NCBI GenBank assembly: GCA_905178155.1
Contig: CAJINV010000001.1
Span: 10,596,311 to 10,660,310 of the forward strand
Reading direction: 5' to 3'
Length of the DNA: 64,000 bases
Origin: Amoebophrya sp. A120
Taxonomy: Eukaryota; Sar; Dinophyceae; Syndiniales; Amoebophryaceae
Numbering within the stretch: position 1 is the first letter of the stretch; each line of letters begins with the position of its first letter. Below are positions 22,401 to 33,793 of this stretch, piece by piece. Below the pieces are notes generated by a model, which searched no databases, was not told the origin of the DNA, and was given only the letters and a program-made list of their open reading frames with translations. The translations under genes and the position numbers were made by a program.

Positions 22401-23638
22401 AGGAGAACAAAGTCGCTGCAATTGATAACAAGGACCTGTTACGGCAAAGCAATGAATCACCAAGCAAAAAGGCTCTCTCCTCGCTCGCGAACAGAAGTCC
22501 GGAGACGAAGTTTCTGAATCGCCCACTGCAGGAACTAGAAACGAGCTCAGGTATTAGCTCCCCCGCAAGAGGAGCTGCGAGAATTTCCTCGAAGTTGCTG
22601 AAGTTCGGTCCGAAAAGTCCGAACATCTCGGCGATTGGCTTCCCGCCCGCGATGCAGAATCATCACCAGATCAACGTGGACTGGAGCGCGTCCATCGTCC
22701 ATCCGGAAGTAGAGATGACGCAGCTGATGCAACTCCAGAAGAAGCAAACAAGTTTGTTCGTGACCACATGCGAGTCGGTGTACCAGAAGGTCGCAGATCG
22801 GGACTTGCTACTTTTGCTGTTCAAGACCTGGGTAGCGTACGCAGAGAAGAAAAAACGCACGAAGGCCCACACGGGGCAACTGCGCGAGCTGCGAGAAACA
22901 ACACTGAATCTCGTTGCCGACATCCTCCAACGAGACTCCGCAAAAAAGCGACAGAAAACCGCTTTCGAAGCGTTTCGCCTAATACGGAACAATCGGGGTT
23001 CTTTGGTTGTACGAGAAAGACCCGACGGTGGTCCTCGTCCATTGGTGCAGCAGCAGAAGGAGCAAAATAATCCACAAGCCGCCACCTCCGCTATGGAGGG
23101 TTCTTCGCAGCTAGTAGCCGCGCCAAAAGCATCAAAACCTGCAGAATCGCCAGAACAGCAAGCCGTTGAGCTTTTCCCTGCGGAAATAGAGCAACCACAA
23201 GTGCCGTCTCCCATAGAAGAACTAGAGTACAACACGACCCCAATCGAAGCAGACAATCAGCGATATGATCCGCGTGTGGAACCAAGCTTCTCTGTTCGCA
23301 TCGACAACCTGAAAAGCACAGCGTCTCCCGCCTCCTATACTACCGCAAACCGAGCGACGACGAAGCGCCGCCACTCGACCGCTGGCATCAGGACGAAAAC
23401 CAATTACACACAGCAACCTCAACAACCTCGGCGATCGACCATTCTGGCACCAACCCCAACCGCGTATCTGGAAGAGCCAGCGCGCAGCTCGAGTATGATC
23501 GACGCCGCGACGAAGGACACCTACATCCGCGTGTTGAATTCCTCGCGCACAACGCGTTCCAGGCTGTCCACACGGGCACAACAAGACCAAAACTTCTCTT
23601 TGCAGGCATTGAATGTCGGTTTTCAGCCGTTCACGTAA
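19444..23638 (+). CDS. Sfi1-like protein with centrin-binding repeats
   Basis: Exons 19444-19616 and 19759-23638 (1,350 aa). The GT-AG intron of 142 bp completes a CAG codon. The N-terminus is a coiled coil (MERYRVEQVEPQIERL) followed by a Gly/Ser/Asn-rich linker. From about residue 170 onward there are at least sixteen short helical motifs around a conserved Trp, for example CCFYHWKTFGRKA, ALQAWKAG, VLTAWGKQAEK, ALGQWQDEV, VFDSWRQYC, LFASWQKSA, AFALWRTAK and LFKTWVAYAE. This pattern defines Sfi1 repeats, each binding one centrin in centrosomes, spindle pole bodies and basal bodies. The C-terminal ~400 residues are Ser/Pro/Thr-rich and disordered. With the dynein docking gene 12 kb upstream it fits a flagellated cell. 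Confidence 0.82.
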
Positions 23639-24244
23639 AGAAGACAGAATCAAATGCCGCACTGGAAGAGGAGGAGGTCATCGAAACTGTATTGATGAAG
23701 GTCTAGTGTGGTATGTGAATAAAAACCAAAACTATCAAATAGAAGATGGTGGTCGAACCACAGTCTGACATGTCGTTCCGAGTTAATTATGGCGCTCTGT
23801 TTTCCTCGTCCTCCACGCTACCAAAACAAACTGAATCAATGCGCTGTGTCGCCCTTGTTTCAAACGTCGCGTGTTCTTCCTCAACTATTTTTTGTCGTCC
23901 TAAGAGAGAGAGGTACTTCCTGGGGGTTTTGTCTTCTACGTCTCAGTCATGTAACTTTTTTGAAATCAAATGTCAATGTCTGCTAAGGCTCCTGTCTTGC
24001 GAGGTCCGAGATCGGTCAGACATCCATTGTTTGCCCTGATGCTTTCTGACATTTCAAGTTTCTTCCTGGGGTCCAACTTTTTTCGTTTCTTGTGGGATGT
24101 AAAGCCTGGCTGAAAATAAACTGGGAAGCACTTTCAAAATTTTCGCATTAAACTTTGCGGAAAAGAACAGTTGAACCGACAGCGCGCAGTGAAATCTAAA
24201 GATAAAAGGTACGCAACATATACCAGTAAATTTCGGCAGGAAAT
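23639..24244. other. Intergenic region
   Basis: About 600 bp, AT-richer than the genes, only short spurious open frames. Confidence 0.5.
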
Positions 24245-26879
24245 ATGTCTTTCGAGCGTGCGACCAGTAGCCGCGCCCCGCGAGCAAGTTCCATCATGAC
24301 AAGGCTCGGCATTGCGGCCGTCGCCGCACTGTCCGCAGCCCCGACGGCGCTCTCCGCCAACAAAGGCGTCGACCCGGAGGCCCTACTCGAGCAACTCACC
24401 CTCGACGAGAAGCTGCAGTTTTTTCACGGAGATGCCAATACTTACGTCGGTTTCGTTCCCGGTGTCCCGCGACTGGGCATCCCGGCCATCACCATGCAGG
24501 ACGGACCCCAGGGGTTTCGCCAGCCGGATAGTGTGGTGACCACCGGGAGCAGCACCCAGTTCCCGTCGAATCTCGCGATCGGAGCGACCTTCGACCACCG
24601 CATCGCGTACTACTACGCCAAGTTTATCGCCAAGGAGTTCCGGGGCAAGGGGGCAAACATGCTCCTCGGGCCGGGGGTGTGTCTGAACCGCGTGCCATAC
24701 GACGGCCGGAACTTCGAGTACCTCTCCGGTGAGGATCCCGTGCTCGGCGCGGAGATGGCACCCTACTACGTGCAGGGCGCGTTGTCGGAGAACACCATGA
24801 CGTCCGTGAAGCACTTTATCTTCAACAACCAGGAAACGGAGCGCGAGTACGTGTCCTCGGAGGTGCCGGAGCAGGTCGGGATGGAATACTACATGAAGCC
24901 CTTCATCGCGGGCGTGGAAGCAGGCGCTTCGAGCATCATGTGCGCTTACAACAAGGTACTGGCTCATTCCTGCTTCATCTTTTCTTGTAGCCGAGTAGAA
25001 GATCATGCGCCTTAAAAATACCTCCTTCTTTCTCAATAATTCTTTCATGTTTACTCCCTAGTTCTCCAACTTGTCGCAAATCCACATGTAGGTAAATGGC
25101 ACCTACGCGTGCGAGAACGCCGACGTGATGAAGCGGTTGGAGAAGTTTAGCGACAACTACTTTGTGATGTCGGACTGGGGCGCAACGCACAGCAGTTTCA
25201 AAGCCGCCAATGCCGGCCTGGCCATGGAGATGCCGACGGGTATCCACATGTCGCCCGAGAACATGAAGAAGGCGCTCGCGGAGAAGAAACTGGACATGAA
25301 GACCGTGGACGGACTAGTGCTTCGTACTTTGAAGGCGTTGAAGCAGGCGGGGCAGTTGGACGGGAAATTTCCAAATTCCGGCGACGTGATGGCCAACGTA
25401 ACGCTTCCCCTGCACAAAATGGCGGCGACCATCTTCGTCGCGGAGTCCATGATTTTGCTCCACAACCAGTTCCGGCCACACACCGGGAACGGGAACAGCA
25501 AGCCACTGCCGCTCTCCTTGGAAAAGGGGAAAAAAGCGGAGAAAGTTTTCCCGGTCGGGTGTGGGCACGAGCTGATCACCGGGGGCGGCGGCAGCGGACA
25601 TGTCCTCCCGTCGATGACGGTCACCGTTGCCCAGGTGTTGCAGCAAAACAACCTGCTCGCCCAGAGCATGGAGGACGCGGACGCGGTAGTTTACTGCTTC
25701 AGTGAATACAGCGCGGAGAACAGCGACCGCTCCTGGCTCGGCGTGAAGGGTCCGGCTTCTATCCCGACCGACGAGTTGAAGAAGCAAATCGAAGCTGTGG
25801 CCGCGGATAAGAGCAAAAAGCTAATTCTCTACGTCTCCACTCCGGGGCCCTTTTTGCTTCCCATGGAACTGTCCAAGACCGACGCAGTGCTCGTCAACAT
25901 CTTTCCCGGCGAGCGCGCGGGGGAGGCCCTCGCTGCGGTCTTGTTTGGTCGCATGAGCCCCAACGGGAAGCTGCCGTTTGCGCTGCCGAACGTGGAGAAC
26001 GAACAAAAGATGAGCAAGGAGCAGTACCCGGGCGTCGGGCCGGTCCACGGCACGCACGCGCACTACACGGAAAACTTGGAGTTCGGTTACCGGTGGTACC
26101 AAGCGAGAAATATCCAGCCGAAATTTCATTTCGGCCACGGTCTGTCCTACGGGTTGGAAACCGCGCACATCACCAACGTGTTCTGGGCGAAGGAGAAGAA
26201 TTTAGTCCGGTTTTGCGTCGAGCACCAAGAGCCCGCGGTAGAAAATACCGCACAAGTAGAAAAACGATCTCTTGTGTCTGTCTTGGCGGAGGAAGCGAGC
26301 AACTTTGTCACCGCGAACTTGAAGACGACCGCCCACTTCCAGCCTCCCGAGCACGAGTTTCTCCGCGGGCGATTTCTGTCGCAGAGCCAACTTTTCACGC
26401 AGCTCGTGGAGGCCCCGGTGCAGCCAACGACCGCCGCTGCCAAGCTCGGGTCCGGCAGGCCGACGAGTGAATTGCTGCAGGAAGCGGTTTCGCAGCTCCA
26501 GAAGCAGCTGAAGGAGGAGGGAAACAAGCAGGCTTTGTCCCTGCACGGAACCGAAAACTTTGACCTGATCAATCTGCACGAATCCTCGAAGCAAATCCCC
26601 GTGAAAGTTTCCGTGCAGTTCTACGTGAAGCATCGGGGCAGGAAATTCCTCGAGCTGGTGCAGTTCGCCTCGGTTGACAACGTCATTCCCAACGAAAAAT
26701 CCTGCAGCCTCGCGATGTACGAACCGCCGGTGCAGTGGGACGTGAGTTCCGCAAAAATGGTCCGCGTCCCCGAATTCGACTTGTTCGTCTCGAAAAATGG
26801 AATCAGCGAGGCGGAGTACGTCGGCACCTACAACCACGACACGGAGGCGGCTTCCGAGCCCGAGGTGCTCTTCGCGTGA
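24245..26879 (+). CDS. Secreted glycoside hydrolase family 3 (beta-glucosidase-like)
   Basis: Exons 24245-24955 and 25092-26879 (832 aa), one GT-AG intron of 136 bp. A signal peptide is likely, best from Met18 (24296): MTRLGIAAVAALSAAPTALS. The N-terminal barrel has IPAITMQDGPQGFR, ANMLLGPGVCLNR, GRNFEYLSGEDP and SVKHFIFNNQETER. The intron joins MCAYNK to VNGTYACEN, a family hallmark. The nucleophile Asp is in VMSDWGATH (about residue 262). The second domain follows with GERAGEALAAVLFGRMSPNGKLPF and FGYRWYQARNIQPKFHFGHGLSY, typical of GH3 enzymes that cleave beta-linked glucans. The final fibronectin-like domain is hard to see and the C-terminus is diverged. Probably cuts glucose from oligosaccharides outside the cell or in a vacuole. 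Confidence 0.9.
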
Positions 26880-27947
26880 TCATTTTTACTGCAGTTGCGG
26901 TCGAAGCAGATGGGTCGACGTCGTGTTCCAGCCTTGTACTTATTCCGTCAGAGAATTATGTGCGTTTCCACCTCTTTTACCTGTTTTTGCCTTTGTTTCC
27001 TCTCAAATCAAAATGCTTTTTCTTCTTTTTACTCAACATCAGCATCTTCATGCGTGATACCAACGCTCGTCTCCTTTTCTTTGACCAGCTTTCCTTCGGT
27101 TTTGAGGAGACTACAAAATGAACCTGTAATTGCATCTGTCGCTTTTGAACCATCTTACGTAAAAAACGATTGGGAAAGCCGTAAAGTTGAAGTGAATTTG
27201 TGCTTCCTAATGACCGTGTCCTCGAAGTTACTTCAAATGTTCTGGCTAATGTGATAGTGGTTGTTGTGTAGAAGTTGTTTCATTTGTACATCAAATGGTG
27301 TCATCCACCCAGTTAGTAGCTATGTCATACTTGACGCGAAACTCGTGAAATTAACCTGGACAACGAGGGGCAACAAGGGGGCCATAAAGCGCGAAGGCCC
27401 CCGCCACAAGATTCTTGCATAAGGCTTCGCTCCTATCTTCGTCCCTTGTTGGCATCTTTGGCGCATCTTTTTATTCCAGGGACGTCAAAGTTGCAACTCT
27501 TTGCATCTTCTTGTCTAAACTTTTTTAAGGCCAACCGGAAGGCTACACAGCATAGCATACTTTTGATTGTATACCAGGGTTTATCTTCATTCTTTCACTG
27601 ACAAGACCACCTCTGCGTGCGCACCATATACCGAGCATGTGGAAGAAGTATTTTCCGCACTACACAATGACAGCCAAATTGGTATGCGTATGAGCGTCCT
27701 CTTCCAAAAAAATTATTGGTGGCAAGTGGATTTTCATTTCGAAAATACGAGAGTGCCCTCAATGTTCGTCTCTTCCGGTATGCTCAGTTCGTTTCTTTCT
27801 TTCCTGTTTCGAGCGGCAGTTCTCAAGCTTTCTTGTAGACTGAGGAAAAACGGGTATAGAACATGGAGGTCGAGTTGTCTTAGCTCCTATGTAGAGATAA
27901 AGCAGCTTCTCCGCTGCGAATAAGGCGGTGGCCCGCTTGCTGCCACC
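26880..27947. other. Intergenic region, 1.07 kb
   Basis: Low-GC tract with T-rich stretches. Open frames up to 118 codons (27567-27923) have no family features. No gene supported. Confidence 0.5.
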
Positions 27948-29462
27948 ATGGCGCCTACCGACGCAAGAAAACTCGTCGGCGCCTTGTTGCTGCAGCATGC
28001 AGTGCTTTCCACAGCCACTCGCGACGCGATAGTACTGGAGCAGAACCCGCTTGTTGCATTGGGGCGTTGGATCTTTCCTTCGGCCGCCCCGGAGGAACAG
28101 GTAGTCGCTGCTGCAGCTGCTACCGCCCCTGTGGTCGCACCTATTGCTACGGAGCGCGGAAGAAAGCAAACACCTGAATCAAGTGCAGCTGCCGAAAAAA
28201 CTTCGAATCGTCAGCAAGCGCCTAGTACGGCCGCGCAACTTGCGAAAGCGACCGCGTGGGAGCAGCTGGTTCACCATGACCAATTGTTCTCCCGGCTATC
28301 GGGCAAGGTGCAGAGCATCCTGTGCCAGGAGATCGCCAGCGACGAACACGCGGACACACCGGCCTGTCTGAATCGCGTCGCAGAGGTAGCGCCCGAGGCG
28401 TTGCCCGGGAGTATGCTTGTGACCTGCAACTTGCTCTCTCAAATCGGTAAAGAGGAGACCAAGCAGTGTGCCGCGAAAAGGACAACCTCGACGGTGCAGA
28501 CGCCGTCCGCAAAACAATCTGGAGTGGCCACACCTGAGCCAAACAAACGCACTCTGGCAGCTGCCGTTGCTGCGTCAACGAAGATGACGGCCGCAAATGG
28601 AAAGATTAACAATAAAGCTGGCCCGTTTGCAGCGTCGATGGAGATCAGCGTGAACACTTTGCTGCGCGCTGCCGACCAGCACACCGCGCAGGCTGCCGGA
28701 ACGATCACTGCGAAAAACGCAAGCACAAAGAAGAACAACAGCTTTGCTAAGGCAATGAAGAACAACTTGGAGAAGATGCAGATGGCGAAATCGGTTTCAA
28801 AAACGACCACCGAGCAGAAAAACTCCTTCGCAAAGGCCATGGCGCAGAACACAGCTCGTCTGCTGCAGAACCAAAAGCAAGCTCTAAAACAAATCGGTGC
28901 CGCGGGTCTGAAACAGAATCGGATGGAAGCTCGGAAGAAAATGCAGGCAAAGGCAGGACAAATGGCGCACTCCTCATCCTTCGCGAATGCTATGAAACAC
29001 AACGTCGCCCGAATGGTGCAGAACCAGCAGGCTGAAACGAAAGCAACCGTAACACGACAGCATCAAGTGGAAAACAAGCCGTCCTTCACGAAAGCTGTAA
29101 GTCAACACTTCGCCGCTTCGCACGCGTTCGCCGACGCAGCCAAGGCCTTCGCACGGAAGACGGAAACCGAGAAGAAAGTGGAGCAGAAAAAAGTCGCTGT
29201 CCGCACGAATGACGGAGATACTACATCGCATGCCCCCAGTTCTTTTGCGGCGTCGATGAGGCAAAATCTGAAATCGCTAACAAGCGAGCAAATGCAGACC
29301 GCCTCTACCTCTTCCGCAGCTGCTACAACAAAAACTCGTCCCTTCCCCGGGCAGATCCAATCGAAAAAGCCGCCGCGCGCCGTGCTCGCAGTCACATCCT
29401 CCAGTAGTGACGACAAAGACGCAGACGCCCTTGTGGACGCCATTGTCGGGGATATCGTCTGA
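27948..29462 (+). CDS. Secreted or surface protein with xSFAxAMxxN repeats
   Basis: Single exon, 504 aa. The ATG lies in a strong Kozak-like context (CCACCATGG). The N-terminus (KLVGALLLQHAVLSTATRDA) could be a signal peptide. Residues ~220-450 contain at least six copies of a short helical motif: GPFAASMEISVNTL, NSFAKAMKNNLEKM, NSFAKAMAQNTARL, SSFANAMKHNVARM, PSFTKAVSQHF and SSFAASMRQNLKSL, each followed by Gln/Lys-rich sequence. A Cys-containing segment lies between (ILCQEIASDEHADTPACLN). The motif is not one I know. The repeats are Lys/Ala/Gln-rich and likely form an alpha-helical rod. Function unknown. Confidence 0.7.
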   Translation: MAPTDARKLVGALLLQHAVLSTATRDAIVLEQNPLVALGRWIFPSAAPEEQVVAAAAATAPVVAPIATERGRKQTPESSAAAEKTSNRQQAPSTAAQLAKATAWEQLVHHDQLFSRLSGKVQSILCQEIASDEHADTPACLNRVAEVAPEALPGSMLVTCNLLSQIGKEETKQCAAKRTTSTVQTPSAKQSGVATPEPNKRTLAAAVAASTKMTAANGKINNKAGPFAASMEISVNTLLRAADQHTAQAAGTITAKNASTKKNNSFAKAMKNNLEKMQMAKSVSKTTTEQKNSFAKAMAQNTARLLQNQKQALKQIGAAGLKQNRMEARKKMQAKAGQMAHSSSFANAMKHNVARMVQNQQAETKATVTRQHQVENKPSFTKAVSQHFAASHAFADAAKAFARKTETEKKVEQKKVAVRTNDGDTTSHAPSSFAASMRQNLKSLTSEQMQTASTSSAAATTKTRPFPGQIQSKKPPRAVLAVTSSSSDDKDADALVDAIVGDIV

Positions 29463-29916
29463 GTACTCATCGTGTTAGCTCTTCTTTTCCGGATGGTATG
29501 GTCTTGATGAATTGTTTTCCAGGAAGCTGCTTCGATGCAGTGAAATACAAAATCATCCATGACAGCAGTTGTCTCACATCATTCACATCACAAACTTCTT
29601 GCTTATCCTATGCATCATTACAGTATGTTGATGTTGATGTTCGTCTTCACAGCCCGGCCCTCCTAGTCCTTCAGTAAATTATGCACGTACGATGCCTGAA
29701 CGCAAAGACACGGAGCGAAACTGATGCAGGAGCACGTTCATGACAGTGAGCACGTTTTTCCGAGAGTGGTCCCACGAGGACTGTATTGGAAAACGAAAAC
29801 GCGAGAGCAAGGGATACTGTTAGAAACGAAATCAAAAGGAAAAGAAAAATCTCCCTTCTTTACATAAATGTGACCTCAACATCTAAGATGCGGTAGAGGT
29901 GGGCGCGACACTCACC
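29463..29916. other. Intergenic region
   Basis: About 450 bp. A short tract near 29570-29620 (CATCACAAACTT next to GCATCATTACA) recalls introner interior motifs but has no arms or duplication. Confidence 0.4.
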
Positions 29917-31358
29917 ATGCGCCCAGCCGCCGCTGCGGCGGGCGTCTTCAAGTTGCTTTGTCTCAGGGTCGTGTTTTGCGACCTTCTTTCCGACCTCCTG
30001 TTCCGGCACTCGGAAGCCGCCCAGATCCAGCGGAGCGGCCGTTATCTTGGCTACACACCCCGGGGCCCCTTGGACTTCTGCTTCGGCACGCCTGAAGAAT
30101 GCGCACAAATGATGGCTACAACGCCTGCTCCGGCCGCTCCAGAGGAAGAAGAATTGCAAGAACAACCCGAGGAAGAAGTATTTGTTTCGCTCTACTTACA
30201 GTTTCTTCGGTTTCAATTTTTTCTATTTCGACGCTTCCTGGTTCACGGAACAAATTTTCAGTAGACTTTCTTTCACTACACTTACTACTCTTGGTCTGCT
30301 TGTGACCCTACCTTCCTAGTTCCCATCGGCGAAAATGTTTCAGGTCATCACCAATACCACGACCCTTGAGCCAGTCGCAGAGGAGGAAGAGGTGGTTGTG
30401 GAAACCACAACTACCGAAGCTCCAGAGGAGGAAACGGATCCGCCGGTGGTGATAGCAACACGGAAGGAAGTGTTCGCGTGTTCCTTGCACGAGACCTCGG
30501 ACCAGTGCTCGATTAGCGACGGTTGCGTGTGGCGCGATGATTTGGTCTACGTTTCGGGCGGCTCCATGGCCGACGGGTGCCAGCACCAGAACTGCGAATG
30601 TCTGCAAACGCCGCCGCCGTCGAAGGCATGGTCCCTGCTACTAGACATTGTCAAAGGTAGTACTTTGTACTCTTTGCTGCATTTTTGCTCTTTCTTGCTG
30701 CGTTCCTAGGCGTGTCCGGCTCCGGTCCGTCGTTGTTAGCAGCTGCCTGCATAATGGAATCGTCGCTTTTCTCGCCACAACGAAAAATCTGAAACGTCAT
30801 GACAGATCAAGACGACCCTGGGGACCTGTACCACAAGTGTCACTACTATTCCAAGAAATGGTGCGATTTGATGTGGAGCTGGGATCACCTGAGCTACCTT
30901 GTTACCGCAAATACCTGGAAGGGCCTGTGGTGCACCGCCCGCTGGTGTTTCGTGGACGAGTCCTGTCCCACGGCGAGGACTGTTTCTGCGAAACACGATG
31001 GCAAGCTCGAAACCGGTATTTCTATTCCATTTAAAAGGCCGCAATATCTTGATCTTCTTCTTCTAGCCACCATCACGCTCGTAACAAGACAGTAGAGTAG
31101 ACAAAACGCAATAAATGGTATGAGAAAACTAAGTACTGCCACGACTCCATGACTTGCCAACTAACAGCACACATCTCCTACGTCGCCTGTCCGCAGGACT
31201 ATGCTCAGATCAATCAGTTCAACTGGGTGAACACGGATTTCGATGCATTGAACACCACGGTGAGTCACCACGCTACCATGGAAGATCTAGCTCTGATTGA
31301 AGCGCACGCGGAAAAAGAAAAGGAAAGCGAGAACGAGTCGCCGGGGTCGACCACCTGA
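29917..31358 (+). CDS. Cys/Trp-rich secreted protein of unknown function
   Basis: Proposed exons 29917-30177, 30344-30656, 30806-31015 and 31168-31358 (324 aa); all three introns are GT-AG and the phases agree. The N-terminus has a hydrophobic leader (GVFKLLCLRVVFCDLL). An acidic Glu/Thr/Pro linker follows, then two Cys-rich segments: FACSLHETSDQCSISDGCVW...CQHQNCECL and KCHYYSKKWCDLMW...GLWCTARWCFVDESC. The spacing suggests disulphide-bonded small domains. The exon 2 acceptor could instead be TAG at 30319, adding eight residues in frame. Without a homologue the splice model rests on phase and site quality only. Confidence 0.55.
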
Positions 31359-31877
31359 GACTGCTCCTCGCGATGCTGAAATTGAATAACAAGGTTGTGT
31401 GACTATAAAATCTAGTGATTAGGATTACGTTTCGTGCCATGCAGGTTTCTTTTGGAAAAATTAAAGAAAAACATCGCGTTTATTTCAAGCCCAGGGAACA
31501 CAGCTTTTGAAACAAATGACGAGCGGCGATCAGTCTTCGCCTGTGGTTGCAGTCGTCTGATGTTTCTTTTTCATGATTTCTGAAGGTGCTGGAACACTTG
31601 TGGAAATATTTCATCTACTCTCCAGCGCAAGATCTTCTCTGGGAGATGAAGGCTTGGGTTCATCTGCGTTTCAAAGACCGGCTTGTCCCAGTGGCCGAAC
31701 CTTGAGACTTGAAGTATGTTCTCTTCTTCTGGCGTCATCAGTACGGACAGAGCAAGAAAAATAGACATAGATGGTTTTTTCTTTTCATTAACATGCTGAT
31801 CGAGGATTACTTTGCTATGTTTTCGGACCAGTTGGAACAACGTCAAGTCAAAATCTGTATGAAATGCGAGCAGCAGA
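31359..31877. other. Intergenic region
   Basis: About 520 bp, short open frames only. Could hold an untranslated leader of the patatin gene. Confidence 0.45.
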
Positions 31878-33245
31878 ATGCGTCTTTCCTGCCTTGTGGT
31901 AGCTGTGAGCTGCAGCCAAGAAGTAATTCGGGCCCTCGCTAGTACTTCTGCAAGCGTTTCAACATCCGCGGACATGCTGCGCAAGTATTTCATTCCTGTG
32001 GAGGCGGAATCTCGCGCCTTGGTCGACGAGCTGCTGCACTATGCGAAAACTGAAATCACAAAGCACTACGATGCCATCGCGCAAAACCTGGCAAAAAACC
32101 ATCTCACCAACAAGACCATCGACCTCCTCTGGCCCGGCGCGGGATACCTCTCAGTGGCGTGCGGCGGACAGTGGCAAGTGTTCTCGGAGCTGAAACATTT
32201 AATCAAAATAGACCGAATCTGTGGCGCCAGCGGCGGCGCGTGCAGTGCGATTCTGGCGGCCCCCAACACGGATGCGCGGTTTTTGCTCAACGCGTACTTG
32301 GCCTACGCAAAACATCAGGAAACCGAGGGACTGTCGTCCGAAGCGTGGCGCGTGACGGACTTGTGGAGGGAGGTGTACTTGGAGCAAGTAAGGCGGAGAG
32401 GAGTTGCACATGAACAAGAAAAGACGCTTTTATTGAAAAAGCGCTTCATCGCAGTTTCCTCTCACATGATATCCGCACCAAACACCGTCTTTCACGACTT
32501 TTCCAGCGCCGAGGAGCTTGCCAACGCCGGGGTCGCGAGTGGAGAGCTAACGCCCTATGGAATGACAAAGGGAGTGTTTGTCTCCGATAGCGATAACCCC
32601 AACGTCCCGCGAAACTGGTACGGTAGTCCTCAGCGTTACATGGATGGCGGGCTCGCGACGCACCTGTCATTTGTTCAGGACGCAGACATCATACGCAGAA
32701 GCGAAAATTATAAAGAACACCGCCCTCCAAATCCGTTCCTCACGTACAGTACATTTTTCCCGGGAAGAACCAGTAACGCAATCCGGTGCACGAAGGAATC
32801 CGTTGAGTGGCTCTTTCGACAGGGAGTGGACGACACCGTGGAATTCTTGCTCAATCCCTCCCTTTCCTCCACGGAAAGGATCATGCTCCACCGTGCCGAC
32901 CAGTGGGACTACTCCGGCATAATTGGCGGCGACATGACCATATCCCGGCACGGCCGACAGATTGTGGAAGAACAAATTTTCGCGCAAATTCGCGAGGTCA
33001 GGGAGAACAACGGCTCATCTTCTGCTGCGGCGAAAAATTTCGCGTGGGGAAATCGCGCAGTGTTCGGTCAGCATCAAGAGTCATCCTCGTTCTTGCAAAA
33101 CAGCTTCGGAACCGAACCAACAAACTTCATTCGCTTGTCCAACGAACGGCAGGATGTTAGAGCACCACCGCCTCCCGGTGAAAACGACGACGAGCTATTT
33201 ACTTGGCCTCTGATTGCGCGACCTCATAATAGTGCCACGCGATGA
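31878..33245 (+). CDS. Patatin-like phospholipase, probably secreted
   Basis: Single exon, 455 aa. N-terminus MRLSCLVVAVSCSQEVIRALA looks like a signal peptide. The core matches patatin-type lipases: a glycine-rich oxyanion strand (LLWPGAGYLSVACGG), the nucleophile elbow GASGGA (GxSxG, about residue 117) and YMDGGLATH supplying the catalytic Asp (DGG, about residue 257). These are the two residues of the Ser-Asp dyad used to release fatty acids from glycerolipids. The C-terminal ~100 residues are variable. Neighbours are other secreted proteins on the same strand, but there is no sign of an operon. Confidence 0.82.
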   Translation: MRLSCLVVAVSCSQEVIRALASTSASVSTSADMLRKYFIPVEAESRALVDELLHYAKTEITKHYDAIAQNLAKNHLTNKTIDLLWPGAGYLSVACGGQWQVFSELKHLIKIDRICGASGGACSAILAAPNTDARFLLNAYLAYAKHQETEGLSSEAWRVTDLWREVYLEQVRRRGVAHEQEKTLLLKKRFIAVSSHMISAPNTVFHDFSSAEELANAGVASGELTPYGMTKGVFVSDSDNPNVPRNWYGSPQRYMDGGLATHLSFVQDADIIRRSENYKEHRPPNPFLTYSTFFPGRTSNAIRCTKESVEWLFRQGVDDTVEFLLNPSLSSTERIMLHRADQWDYSGIIGGDMTISRHGRQIVEEQIFAQIREVRENNGSSSAAAKNFAWGNRAVFGQHQESSSFLQNSFGTEPTNFIRLSNERQDVRAPPPPGENDDELFTWPLIARPHNSATR

Positions 33246-33793
33246 ATCTTGTTCCGTTCTTGAGCACCCACATTTTCTGGCGGCTCATTTTTCCTTTTTT
33301 TGGCTTTTCGTGAGAGTACGGTAGACATGACGAGCGTTTTTTTGTCGCTGAGGATTGGGAGCGAGACGAGCGGTCGCAGAAGAAGAGGCTCGAGAAGTTT
33401 CGCACAACAAAAGTGACGCCCTGATTTTTTTCTTTCCGAAAGAGAGAGTGCTGGAAATAACAACCGCAAAATGTTAGGTATTGGTGCATTCTCCCTGAAC
33501 AGCGGCTCCCAGTGAGGCTAAACTAGACGTACAAACTACAACGCGCACGTGCACTTCTTTACGCAAGAAGGAAACTATGCAATATCATTATCAAGTCAGT
33601 ACCACAACTACGAATTACGATAGCAGCTATCTCTTCAGCCAAATCTCTGCAAGCAAAGGACGAGAACGGACCAAAGATGCGTCTGCTCGAACGGGCGCAC
33701 CGTGGTTGTGGGGAGCTGCAACTCGGGAGGCAGACCCCGCGTCCCTAGCTCACGAAAAATGTGATCACCTCGGAACGCAGACTCGCCCTCCAG
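33246..33793. other. Intergenic region
   Basis: About 550 bp upstream of the surface-protein gene. The frame open at 33577-33870 is in a different phase and shows no motif; it may be leader sequence. Confidence 0.4.
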
